A DNA stretch of 64,000 nucleotides from Corynespora cassiicola (lineage: Eukaryota; Ascomycota; Dothideomycetes; Pleosporales; Corynesporascaceae). A program made the position numbers and the translations under genes. The stretch lies in assembly GCA_022059125.1 (NCBI GenBank), contig JAEUWY010000016.1, forward strand, positions 1,641,001 to 1,705,000. Reading direction: 5' to 3'. The stretch's first letter is position 1, and the number at the start of each line of letters is the position of its first letter. Of the stretch, positions 22,569 through 34,500 are shown piece by piece. The notes under the pieces were generated by a model. That model had not been told where the DNA came from. It made no database searches and was given only the letters and a program-made list of their open reading frames with translations.

Positions 22569-23113
22569 TTAAACTAAAAGCTAATAATTTTAGAACTTTT
22601 ATATAAAACGCGCTGATAATTTTACTAGTAAATTAATAAAATTTAAAAATTTAGTTAACGTTTAATAAAGTTAATAAACTAATTAATATTAATAAAGCCC
22701 GCTTTTCGCGCAGTAAGTAATTAATTAGCTATATTATATATAATATATAGTATAGATATAAATTTTTATAAATCTAGTTTAAAAATATAAATAATAATAA
22801 ATTTTTTTTAGATTTAGTTAGCTGCTTTAAATTAAACTAATAATTATATTTTATAAGTTATTTAGCGCGTTAATTACAGACTATAATTTTTAAAATATTA
22901 TAAATAGTAGTAGCGCGTTATACGCTTTAAATTAAATAATTTTTAATAGCTAAAAAAATAAAAACTACTAAAGTCTCTCTATAGACCAATTAAAAATTTT
23001 TTAGTTATAGTATTATAAATATAAGTTATATATATACTAAAATATTTAGAAATACGCGACTCGCTTATATGCGCGACTCGTTTATATATACAACTTACTT
23101 ATAAATTATATTT

Positions 23114-23179
23114 TAGTTAAATTATATAAAATATAATCTAAGACTTATTATTTTATATTTATTTTTAGTTAAAGTTTAT
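23114..23179 (+). repeat. C1 5' LTR, second part
   Basis: Begins with the second copy of the TA duplicated by X1 and continues tagttaaattatataaaat, the exact continuation expected from the intact LTRs (56820 region). It ends with the tttata terminus seen in the other copies, and leader sequence follows. Confidence 0.75.
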
Positions 23180-24529
23180 ATCATACTAAAGTTATTAATA
23201 TATAGCTGGTAACAGTAAAAATATTTTAAATTTAAGCTATTATTTTTATAGTTTAAAAAGTTTATAAACTTTAAATAATTAAAATATATATAAATTCTGA
23301 AAAACGCGCTAATGTAAATATATAAATTAATATTTAAACTAATAAATAAATACTATTTTACTATAAATAATTAAAAAACAGACTATTTAAAAGTATAAAT
23401 AGTACTCTACCTATAACTAATAATAAAATATACTATTTATACTGTTAATATATTAGTTTATAAAATATATAAATTTTTTTTTACTAAAACAGCGTAGTAT
23501 ACTACTTTAGTTTTTATACTAAAAAAGTATTAAATACGTTAGTAATCTAAGTAAAAAAAATTCATTTAATAACTAACGTATTAGCTTAATTAAAATATAA
23601 AATATGCTATTTAAATATTAACTACTTTTAGTATTTTTAAAATATAATTTTTAGTACTCTGTTTTAGTTTTTAAAAATATAATATTTACAATTAAAAAAA
23701 ATTAAAGTTACTTAATATACTATTTAAACTTTATTTCAATAATATATAGTTAAATATTATATTAATTTTTTTTTAAATATATAAAATACGCTGTTTTAAA
23801 TTTACTAAAAACTTTATAATAAAGCTATTTTAGTAATAACTTAACGTAAAGCTTTATAGTATAATTAAAAATTAAACCAGCTAAAAATAAAATATATAAA
23901 TTTTTTTTTTATATTTTTTTAAAAAATATAATAAATAAATTAAAATATATACTAATATAGTTATTTAGTTTTTATAAATATATTAAATATATAAACGGTA
24001 ATTACTGTTTTCAAATAACTAATTTATACTTAGATATTTTTAAACAAAAATTTAGTTAATTAAAAACTTTATTTTCTAACTAACTTATTTATTTACTTTA
24101 ACTAACTATTTAATTTAACTTTATGTTTTCTAAATTTAAGTTTAAAATATATCTATAAAACACTTTTATTTAATTTACTAATATACTAAACCTTATTAAT
24201 AATTTTAGTAATAACTTTATTATAAATTTTTATAGTAAAATAAAAACAGCTAAGTTTTATATACTTGATATTTTATATTGATATTAAAAATTTATTGTTA
24301 AGAATATTACTATACGTACTTTATTTTTACTATAATAAAAATAAAAATAAAAAATTTAATTAGTTAAAAATAAGTTATCTATAACTTGAAATTTTTTTAA
24401 ATAGAATTTTTTATAATTAAATTAGTAACTATGTTTAAATTTTTTTTAATACTTTATTAAATACTTATATTATTTAAGCTAAATAGTGTAACTAAAATAG
24501 ATTAATAAATTTATTACTGGCTTCTAACA
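23180..24529 (+). other. C1 leader region (non-coding)
   Basis: About 1.35 kb with no reading frame, collinear with the C3 leader. It contains several spaced copies of a degenerate motif like aaaatatactatttaaa (older form near agtacgctgttttaa). A long leader before gag is unusual for elements with such a short LTR. Confidence 0.6.
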
Positions 24530-26619
24530 CAGTAGAGTGACACGAAAAAAACTCCCTCTAAAAAGTAGCAATTTTTAAACATTAATAACTTTTTAACTAG
24601 ACTAGCTATTAAAATAAAGAAAAATTAATATAATAGAAGCTTACTATATTTTTAATATCGATTTTAAAAAACTAGAGTTTATACTAAGGTTTTAAGATTA
24701 GAATTAAGCTTAAAGTAAAGATAAAAAAAATGTAAAATTAAGTGTTTAATTATTTTTTATCTAGTATATAATTTTCATTTTTTATTTAATTATTAGAAAC
24801 TTATATACTATATAATTATACTTAAAAAATTCTATTATAGCTTTTTTATTTAAAAAAGAAAATAATAAAAGATTTTTTTTTTTTAAAAAATTCAACTATA
24901 TAAACAAATTAATAATTAATTAAATTGTTAATTTTTTGTATAATATCCGTTGGCTTTAAAAACTGCTTTCTAACCTCTAAATAAAAATAGTATATAATTA
25001 TCTATTATTTTTTATGAAATTAAATTCTATTTTTTATTTATAGCATTTATAAATAAAGTATTTTCTTTTTTATTTTATTTTTTACCTAATAAATTAGAAT
25101 TTAATTTTTTTAAATTATTTTTTTATATAGCCTAGACGCTTTTTATAGATGCTAAGTCTAGACTATAAGCTAGATATTTAAATAATTTATTTTTATTTTT
25201 TTTAAAATATTTTAAAACTGGTTTAGCTGTATAAATTTTTAAATAATCTTATTAAAATTTCTAGTTTCTAAACTAATTAGTATTTATAAAAAATTTATAA
25301 TTTAATATTTAATTAAATATATTTAATTAAATATTAAACGTAAATTAAAAAGTTTAAAAAGAAGATAGAAACTAACCGGGTTTTATTTGTTTTTTAATAA
25401 TAAAATTTAATACTTTTTATATATAATCTGTATTATTAAAGTCATTTTTAGAATTAAGTATTTTAATAAATACTAATTCTGATCTTTTTTCTATCTAAAT
25501 AGCTTTCTATACTAATATAATAATATACCGAGCTTTAATTTAATTAGTACTATTTTTTTAAAAAAAGTAATGAAATTTAAAAAATACAATTATTTTTTAT
25601 TTAATTTCAATTTTTTTTTTTACTTATAATTTAATTTTATAAAAGCTAATTCAGCTTTTATACCTTCATTTCATTTTTTTTAATATATTTCTGTTTAGAA
25701 CCTAGACCTCTTTCTATTACTTACTTATTAGAATATTTTTTTTCTATTTTTTAATTATTTTTTTATATACTTTAATCTTATTTCAGCTTTTTTTTTATTT
25801 AAATAAGGCTTTTTAGTACTAATTTTTATACTATAATTTTCTTCTTTTTAATATCTTTATAAGCTTCTTCTAAATACTTTTATATTATTTTTAAATAATA
25901 TTTTTTTATTTGTTTTTTTAAAGCTTTTATTTTAATTTCTATTAATAATTTTCTTATTTTTTTTAGAAAGCTTACTTTTTTCTTCTTTATTAGCCTTATT
26001 AAAACTATTAAAAAATTTATATTTTTTATTAATTCGTTTTATAGTATAATATATACTATTTTTAATTTTATGTAATAAATTAGAAATAGTTATAATAAGT
26101 GTATTATTTTTATATAAAAAAAATAACTTTTTCTTTATAGTCTGAAAATTAAAATTCTATTTTATATTAATTTAGAGAACATAGAGATTTCAATTTAAAT
26201 TTTTTAAATATTGATTTTTATACTAATTTAACTAGTTTATTATTATATAATAATACTTATATAATCGAAACTTTATTTTTTAAACTTTAATCTTTTATAA
26301 TCTAGATTTAAAACTATAGCTCTAGTTTTTTGCTTACGTAATATAAACTAAGTTTAGTATAGCTAGCGTTAAAAAAAAACTTAAAATAGTTTTATTAATA
26401 AAAAATAATTAAGCACTTAATTTTAAAAAATCTTTTATCTTTTTTTTAAGCTTAATTCTTACCTTAAAATCTTAATTCAACCTCTAGTTTTTTAATTATA
26501 ATATTAAAATTGTTATAAATCTTCATTATATTAATTTTTTTTTATTTTAATAGCTAGTCTAGTAAAAAGGTTATTATTGTTCAAAAATTGCTATTTTTTA
26601 GAAGAAGTTTTTTTCGTGT
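24527..26619 (-). mobile_element. Second Tc1/mariner element, RIP-damaged, right end lost
   Basis: The left end reads acagtagagtgacacgaaaa (about 24529-24548), and inverted repeats of about 230 bp pair with 26390-26619 (cgaaaaaaact, agcaatttttaaac, ctagctattaaaat). The outermost ten or so bases on the right are missing: after ttttttcgtgt the sequence becomes a family C LTR at 26620. It sits in the C1 leader; the exact left boundary is uncertain by 3 bases because target and end are alike. The transposase is on the minus strand and is homologous to element 1, as are the subterminal regions. Confidence 0.8.
24928..26160 (-). pseudogene. Tc1/mariner transposase, relative of the one at 2675-3937, heavily RIP-mutated
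   Basis: Homologous throughout to the first transposase. The start codon is now ATA (26158-26160) before a matching FSDYKEKV segment. The catalytic region near SDES is damaged (25720-25740), ERGLGSKQ-like sequence follows, and the end mirrors GYYTK with stop at 24928-24930. Intron 1 lies in the same place (donor gtaag-type near 25625; the acceptor appears mutated), and intron 2 has a matching gttagt donor near 25370. It is more damaged than copy 1: lost start, more stops, degraded acceptor. Confidence 0.75.
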
Positions 26620-26833
26620 TGTAACGATTTAAACTGGACTCTGTTTTAACTTTCACCTTTTACATAGTTTAATACTTTTTTTCTTACTTTTTTTTACTTT
26701 TATTATTAACTAATTAGTATAAAAAACTAAATACTCTCTATACTTTTTAGTTTTTTATTTTAATATAGTTAAAATATACAGAGTATAACTTAGAATTTAT
26801 TATTTTATATTTGCTTTTTAGTTAATACTTATA
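26620..26833 (+). repeat. C2 5' LTR
   Basis: About 214 bp, collinear with the other family C LTRs: tttaatactttttttcttac, tagtataaaaaactaaatactctc, aaaatatacagagtataac and gttaatacttata. It is followed by the C leader start ttatactaaaattact. Confidence 0.8.
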
Positions 26834-27691
26834 TTATACTAAAATTACTACTATATAGCTAGTAATAGTAATATAATATTATAAATTTAAGCTATTATTT
26901 TTATAGTTTAAAAAGTTTATAAACTTTAAATATTTAAAAATATATAAATTCTGTAAAACGCGCTAATTAAAATATATAAAATAATATTTAAACTAATAAA
27001 TATTTAACGTATAAGCTATTTAAAAATATAAATAGTATTTTATTTATAACTAATAACTAGTATTTTACTAGTACTACTAACGTATAAATTTATAAAATAA
27101 AATAATACTTTACTATACTTTTACTAAATATTACTTTAAAATATACTACTTGAAAACTAAAATTCTTAAATATATTATTTAGAATTTTATTTTAAAATAT
27201 AAAACTAAAAGTTATACTAAATTATTTTTAAAAAAGTAATAAGCGTATTAGTAAATTAGATAGAAAAAAAAACGCTTTTTTAAAAAAAGTAATAACGTAA
27301 AAAAATAAGCGAGTCGCTAAAATAAGTAAGTTACTATTTTTTCTAACTACTTCAGCACACGCATCTACTTATATAACTATTTTAGAAAAATACTATAATA
27401 ACTTAATATAAAAAGTAACTAAAGTAGTTATACTACTATTTTATATATATAAAAGTTATAATTTAATTTTCTACAGCGTATCTAGCACGCTTTTAACTAC
27501 TAGCTGCTACTAAAATAAACTATCTTTTTATATTTTTTTTATTTAATTGCTTTTTAATATTTTTTTAAATTATAATTTTAGCTTTTTTAGTTTTTATTAA
27601 AGTTTTTTTATACTAAATTTGTTTTTTTTTTACTTTATACGCTATATAGCAGTTTTATTAGCTTTTTTAAAGTTTTTAACTTACGTATAAA

Positions 27692-28134
27692 TATTATAAT
27701 ACAGTTTTAGAAGAACTCGGGCAGACAATATTAAAGACGCGGTTTTAATTATATATATAATTACGCACCCGAAAAGGAACTGCTGTACTATATTATATAA
27801 CTAAAAAAAATATATAATTTAGAGTTTACGTTTTAGTAAAGTAAGCGCTTATAAATACTAATAGTAAACGTTTATAATAGATATAAATAAGCGCGGTTAC
27901 TACTAAGTATATAGTTTATATAATTATACTCTATAATTATATTTACCTTATTAGCAAATTTATTGTTTAGAATTAACTATTAACTTATTATACTCTATCG
28001 CTAATATAAAGACTTATACAGTATATCACATATTATTTTACTTATATAACTCTACTAGTATTTATTTTTAAAAATTAATCTAAGCAGCTATTTACTTTTT
28101 AGCCTCACTTATAGTCTGTAGCCTAGCCTTAATA
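27692..28134 (+). repeat. G3 5' LTR (type alpha)
   Basis: 443 bp from tattataatacagtttt to gccttaata, with the alpha U3 block and the AT palindrome near 27752. Confidence 0.88.
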
Positions 28135-28179
28135 TTATAAATATTTTTTAAAATAAGTACTACTTTAAAATTACGCGCA

Positions 28180-30508
28180 TTTTTAACTCTAACTAGTAAT
28201 ACTATTAGTACTAAAGCTACTACTAGCGTAATTATATAATCTAATACAGCAGATAATAATTCTATTAAAATAGTAATATTTAATTTTTACTATAGAGAAT
28301 AAAATAAGTTTAAAAACTGGCTCTTGCAGCTTAACTTGTTTTTTAACTTCTAAAATAGAAATATTAAATAAAAAAAACGCGTTATATTTGCAGCTACGTA
28401 TATAAAAAGCAAAATACTTTAATAAATTAAACTAGTTTTTATTAAGTATAAGAACAGCGAAGCTAATAATAACGTTAATAAATAGATAGAAAACTTTAAT
28501 AAATTTAAAGAAAAAATTAAATAAGTTTTTAGAGTCTCTAATAAAAATATAATTACTAAATAAGCTATTTAATATTTTAAATAATAGGCTTTAGCTGCTG
28601 ACTACGCTAATAAATTTTAGCAACTATTAATTTTTACTAAATAGAATAATAAAGTATTTATAATAATATACTGTTAAGAACTTAAACTTAATATTAAAAA
28701 AAAATTTATACGTTCTAAAACTTAGCTCAACACACTTAAACAACTTATAAATAAATTTATTAATATTAATTAGAAACTGTATAAACTGCGAATAGAATTA
28801 CACTAAAACTAAAATTTAAAATATAAATAATATACTAAACTAAACTATAGTAAAAAATACTATAACGCTAATACTAGTAAATAAGTTAAACGTAAAGTAA
28901 TATATTTTACTTATAACACCTATAGTAATAAACTAATAGTTTTTAGTAATATCTAGAAAGCGGAAAAAAAAATAATAAAAAAAAAATAATAAATTTAAAA
29001 GTAAGGCTATAACTTGCTACGCGTGTAGAAAGACAGGCTATATTATAAAAAACTGTTAATTAAAGAACAAAATTATTTAACAGCTAAATATATTATAAAC
29101 TACTTTAAATAACGAATCTAACGCAGACAATAAATAGAAAATTATTATAAAAAAATTTTATAAAATAGAATTTATTTATAATAGCAAACTACTGCGAAAC
29201 AGAAAAAAAAAAAAAAATTTTAATTATATTTAGTATTAAAATAAAAATACTTAGATAGAGCTTAGAAGTATTTTTAAAGAAGTTAAGTTTAAAAAACCTA
29301 GTTTTAAAAAAAAAAAAGCTTTTTATAAAGTATATAATTATAAAAACTATCTAAATAACGCTAGTTATAAGTTTAAAAAAAATAGTAATAGTAGTACGCT
29401 ATCTAAACTCGTACAATTTAAAATTAACTAAAACTTTAAAAAAATATAAAAATTAGCTAAAGCTTTTAAAAAATACAGAAAAGATTTAATAAAAACGTCT
29501 GTATAGTAGAAAGAATTACCTGTAATATATAAATATTTAAAAAAAAACTATAACTTAAATAAAAAAAATTAAAATTTAGAGAAACGCTGATAATAACGTA
29601 GTTCTAAAATATAAAAATAAGTTAATTGACTAAATTTAAAAATTAGGCTAGAAGTTTTACTAAACTTTAACAGTAAATTAAATATAGTTTTAAATTTTTT
29701 ATAAAGCTGAAACACGCAAAAACTGTAATACTACTTAAATTTAAAAAATTTAAAGTATATAAACTATTTATAAATATTCTGCAGAGAAAACTAATACTAA
29801 ATCTACTACTTAGATAAAATATTAGTAGAATAGTTTCTAAAAAAACTATATAAATATATATAATAGTAGTTTAACTGCGAAACACACGTATACAATATTT
29901 ATTTATAAAATAAATAATAAGTATAATACTTTTTTAGAATAAATAAAAACGAAAAACTTATAATAAATATACTAGTTAATAAAAAATATACGTAAAATTT
30001 CTAGTAAATGTATTTATATAAAAATTACGAACATTACTAGAATAAAAAACGTTTATATAGATTTAGTAATAAGTTTTTTTTAGAATAACATCTAGTACTT
30101 AAAATAGACTTAAAGTATTATACGCTACTAACTTAAAAAACTTAGTTAAACTATTTATTAAACTTAATAAATACTAAATAAAAATATTATTAGATATAAA
30201 GGCTTAGCGTAACTACTTTTTACAGCAGGCTGTAAAGCGTAGTAAAATAAAAATATATACTTATAAATAACTTTATTTTCTCTACATAGTAACTAAAAAA
30301 AAAATACTAAAAAAAGTATTAATAGATTAAAAAGCTACGACTATTATAAATATCTAAAAATACTAAAAAGAGATTTTTTTTAATATTATAGATACGGCTA
30401 TCTACAACGTTATTCTAGAACTTCTATAGTTTAAAAAATATAATTTATATATTAATTAGGTAAGAAAGAAGCTTTTATTTATAAAATGTAATTGCGCTAT
30501 TATATTAG
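28180..30508 (+). pseudogene. G3 gag and protease part of gag-pol, first segment
   Basis: Gag core near 28310-28650 (WLLQLN), zinc-knuckle remnant near 29012-29056 (CYACRKTGYIIKNC, with the conserved His now Tyr and Gly now Arg) and protease near 30190. It is cut at ATTAG (30504-30508), between protease and RT, by G6. Stops are numerous. Confidence 0.8.
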
Positions 30509-30944
30509 TGTTAAAGCTGTGCTACAGGCTATAAGCGAGGCTAGGGAGCAAGTAGCTGCTTGGGTTGATTCTCGGGGACAAGTACTAGTAGGGTCACGTG
30601 AGTGAAACGATGTGCGATATACTGTACGGGTCTCCGTGTTGGCGATAGAGCATAATAGGTTGATAGTTAATTCTAAATAATAGATTTGCTAATAAGGTAA
30701 ATATAATTATAGAGTATAATTGTGCGAACTATATATATGTGCCTTAGTGCTTATTACTGAGCGCTCTACATGCTTATTGTTAAGCGTGCTTATTTCTAAG
30801 CGCTCACTACTAAGCATCTTATATGTCTTTGCTTACTACTGAGCTGTTACGTAATACGTTATATATTATCTCTGAGACTCCGTATCTCTGCTTTCTAGTT
30901 AGTTTAGCTTTTACTGTTCGGCGCTTAACTAAGTGCTTATAACA
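30509..30944 (-). repeat. G6 3' LTR (type delta)
   Basis: 436 bp, with the canonical ends still visible: tgttaaagctgtgc at 30509 and gtgcttataaca ending at 30944, that is TG...CA on either strand. The delta U3 has repeated ttactactgagc / gcgctcactactaagc motifs. Next to it, ttattcttctcttctag (30945-30961) is the complement of a polypurine tract. Confidence 0.92.
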
Positions 30945-31080
30945 TTATTCTTCTCTTCTAGTGTTTTGTCCTTAAATTACATAACTGCTCTACCTCTTAG
31001 TATATAACCGGAGTTTGCCCCGCTCGTGCGGTTTAAAGTAGGTTGTTATATTTTCTACTTAACGTTGTATCTGTTTTAGC

Positions 31081-31470
31081 GCTGAAATTCGTTGTGCTAA
31101 CGTTTTAGCAGATAACTTTTATATTTATTATTCTCTTGAAGGTGTCGATTGTTATATTATACCAAATTCTTCTTTAAAGTGTTCTGAGTGTACCCGCTTG
31201 GGTTATCTGTGCGTGGATATGTCGTGGTCTTTTCTCAACTGGACTTGTAACGAATACTAGAAGAAGGTAGACAATAATAAAAAGTTGCTTACGCAGGTAA
31301 TTGCTTATTTACTGCGTAATAAAAAGATTTTTAAGCAGGCTGAAGAGCGTGCTAAAAAAAAGGCTCTGTGTTTAGCTTCTGAAATGGCGTAAGAGGGAGA
31401 GTTGGTGACTGCTGAATCTAGCAACTGTTCTGCCGCAGACGCGATAGTTGCCTTTTTTTCTAAAATATAG
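31081..31470 (+). pseudogene. Antisense accessory gene of G6: Cys cluster plus coiled coil, best preserved copy
   Basis: Plus strand, opposite to gag-pol, between chromodomain and 3' LTR. The frame is 130 codons to TAG at 31468-31470, with only two internal stops: TAG at 31258 and TAA at 31390, both probably old Gln codons. No ATG start is evident; an in-frame TAA lies upstream near 31060. The N-terminal part has CSECTRLGYLC, a C-x2-C-x6-C spacing like half of a fungal Zn(II)2Cys6 cluster, preceded by further Cys (about residues 5 and 22). It is followed by DMSW and then a long charged helix ending KQAEERAKKKALCLASEM. No GC-rich gene neighbour explains it as captured host DNA. The product is unknown; a DNA- or RNA-binding, self-associating protein is a guess. 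Confidence 0.72.
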
Positions 31471-31559
31471 GCTACTATAGACTTTATTAATTTCGCTGTT
31501 CTCTTTTCTTTGTATACTGCTGTAGATATAGTTTCGGGCCCTTTAGATTTCTGATTATT

Positions 31560-34500
31560 TCTAGAAAATAAACTTTTTTTTTATAGGTAAGTTTTTTTGT
31601 TCTAACCCCGTGTAGTAGTGGATAATGTGTTTTTTTTGGTATTTTTTTAGCAGTTGCTGATAATTTTGCAGATTTTTTTTTAGTTTCTAAGTGTTTTCCG
31701 AATCGGGGTATTCTTTCTATTTAACTAGGAATTTCTGAACAAACTGTTTGTTTTAGAACTTTTCTCGCCTGATCTCGCGGTAGTCTAGCAGTGCTTTAAT
31801 TTTAAATTTAACTTCTTTTTCTGTCTCGTAATAGAAGTATTTTTAGACTGGTGTTTCGGCGTCGGCAGGTTCTAATAGTAACACATAAAATACTAGGTGT
31901 ATTCTAGTATTGGCAGAGAGTTGAAGTTTATAGTTAACTGGTTCTTTCCGTTCTAGAATTAAAAATAGTCCGACTTTAACGTGATCTAGTTTTTTGCTTA
32001 GTTGTTTTGTTTAAAGATTTTTTGTGAAAAAGTACACTTTATCCTCTTTTTTTAGCTAAGGTGCCATTTTTCGTTTCTGATTAATATAAGAAATAGTCTT
32101 ACGTTGTGCTGTTTTAATATTTTTTTGTAATTGTTTGTAAAGTTCTCGTAATTCTTCTGATTTGTCTATTACTTAGCTTGCAACTGGCTTAATTCGTTCT
32201 TTCTTAATTCTTAGTAATAGGAGATTTGGGTGTGTCCCGTGTAATGTATAATAAGGAGATTGCTTTGTTGTTACTGATTCTCTGTTATTAAATGCGAGTT
32301 GTGCTATAGGTAGTAGTAATACCTAATTATTCTGTTTTTGGTTGCTATACATCCGTAGGTATATTTTTATAGTCTAGTTTGTTCTTTCTGTTTAACCGTC
32401 TGTCTGTAGATAGTATACTATTAATAATTTTCTTTTAATTCTGATAGCTGATATTAATATTGTCTAGTAGTTTAACGTGAAGAGTTTGTCTCTGTTGCTA
32501 ATAATTGATTAAGGTAATCCGTAATATCTAACTACGCGATCTAGAATAACCTGTGCTAGTTCTAGTATAGTGTAGTTATCTTTAAATAGAATTATCTCTG
32601 CGTATTTCGTAAATCTGTCTATAACTACTAGAATAGCATTATAAAGTACTTTAGAAACTGGGTTCTGAGACATAGGTAGTCCAGTAACGAAGTCTATAGC
32701 AATATCTGTTTAGAGTTTATCTGGTATTTCTATAGCTTGTAGCTCTCCGTACTGAGCGTGTGTGCTGTGCTTATTCTTCTAATATGTTGTGCATTTCTTG
32801 ATAAACTTCGTTACTTTGTTCTTTAATCCAGGGATGTTGTACGTCCGTTGTATCAGTTTAATCGTCTGTTTGACACCTGGGTATCCGTACAACGGATTTT
32901 CGTAATACTGCTAGATGATAGTTTAATAAAATTCTTTTAGTACTTATTAATGTACTGTTATAATAAGATTGATACTGCGTGCTGGTCTTAAAGTGCTGTC
33001 TGGCGCTTACTTAAGGATAGCAGCTTTGTTTATTAACTTAGTTTCTGTGATGTCCGTTCTTCGGCTTAGAGCGTCTGCTTATCTATTTTCTTTGTCTAGT
33101 ATATAGATAATTTTGAATTTGTACTATCTTAGTTTTTTACTCTATCTGGTATGTCGTCGGTCTAATAGTTTGGTTATTATAAATATTATTAGATTTTTAT
33201 AGTCCGAATATACTGTGAGTTCTGAACAGCTTTCTGCATAGATTTTCTAATATTTAAAAGAGTCTACGATGGCAAGTAATTCTTTGTTATAAATATTGTA
33301 ATTTTCTTTAGCTCCGCTGAACTTTTTTAAATAATAGGCAATCGGGTGCTATTTGCCTTCTTTTTCTTAATTAATATATACTTTTATCGCTAGGTCTGAT
33401 GCGTCTGTTTCTATGCGTAAGGGTTTTTTACTGATAAAAGATATAAAAACTAGTGGTAATATGCTTGCTTTTTTAAGTGTTTTAAAGGCTTGTTGTTAGT
33501 CTGTATCCTACTTAAATAGTATATTTTTTCTTATTAATTTAGTAAGTGGTAGTGCCTTTTCTAAATAGTAGTTAATAAACTGCCTGTTAAAGTTGCAGAA
33601 TTCTAAGAAAGATTATATATTCTTGACGTTCTTTAGCGTTGGCTAGTTCTTAACTACTTTAATTTTCTTTAGACTAATCTTGACTCTGTGTCTTTCTACA
33701 ATGTGTTCTAAGAATTTAACTTCTTTTTTATAGAATTTACATTTCTCTGGTTTGAGTCGTAGCCCTGCTTTTTCTAAACATTCCAGTACTGTTCGTACGT
33801 GCTGGACGTGTTTCTTGAGGTCTTTGGAAAAGACTAAAATGTTATCTAGGTATGCGATAACGAATATGTCTAGGTGTGCTTTTAACACGTTGTTGATAAG
33901 TGCCTGATATATCGCAGGTGCGTTAGTAAGACCGAATAGCATTATAAGATATTTATAGTGCTTATACCGCGTCCGGAATGCTGTTTTCTATTCTTCACCT
34001 TTTTTTATGCGTATTAAGTTGTACGCGCCTCGGAGATCTAAAACTGTAAATATCTGTGCTCTAGATAGTCTATCTCTAAGCTCTTAAATGTTTGGTAGTG
34101 GATATCTGTTCTTAATTATAATGTTATTAAGTTTTCTAAAATCTACATATAACTGTAGAGATCTATCTTTCTTAGAAATAAAAATAATTAGGTATTCCGC
34201 CTCTAACGTTGATTCGCGTATAAATCCTTTTTTAAGGTTTTTATTAAAGTATACTTGTAACGCTACAAGTTCTTTTTCTAATAAACTGTAGATAGGCTCG
34301 AAAGTTAGATACTTTTCTTTCTAAAGAGCTATTTCGCAGTTCTAGAGCTGATGCTTAGATAACACTCTGTTATCTACTTTTTCTCGAAAGAGTAGTTTTT
34401 ATTTGCTGTACTTTTTAGGGATTTCAGAAGTTGCGCGAGTTATTTCTAAAACTCTTATTTTTTTATCTGGTGGCTTCTTATCGGATCTGGTAGAGTTAAC

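Larger units (their letters stand above)
6954..23113. mobile_element. Element X, copy X1: unclassified TIR DNA transposon, about 1.85 kb, split by four later insertions
   Basis: Present pieces: 6954-8094, 14854-14932, 21880-21911, 22120-22196 and 22569-23113. The outer ends are inverted repeats: taagttgcgtatataagtaag near 6964 pairs with cttacttataaattat near 23090, and both continue into matching AT-rich sequence. The right end carries an extra tandem of the cgcgactcgcttatatg type. Flanking TA (6952-6953, 23114-23115) is the target duplication inside the C1 LTR. The second copy X2 (27295-56572) matches all pieces in order. No transposase frame survives RIP, so the superfamily is unknown; a TA duplication fits Tc1/mariner, pogo or related groups. 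It may be non-autonomous. Confidence 0.7.
6804..24529 (+). mobile_element. Family C LTR chromovirus, copy C1: 5' LTR and leader, outermost layer of the nest
   Basis: The LTR starts TGTGACGATCTGGACC at 6804 and runs to the TA at 6952-6953. There it is split by element X1 and resumes at 23114, ending near 23179. The leader (23180-24529) matches the leader of C3 (56877-58245) along its whole length. At about 24527 a Tc1-like element interrupts it, exactly where C3 reads on (near 58246). The rest of C1, including its pol and 3' LTR, would lie beyond the right edge of the window. C1 is therefore the oldest insertion of the stack. Confidence 0.75.
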
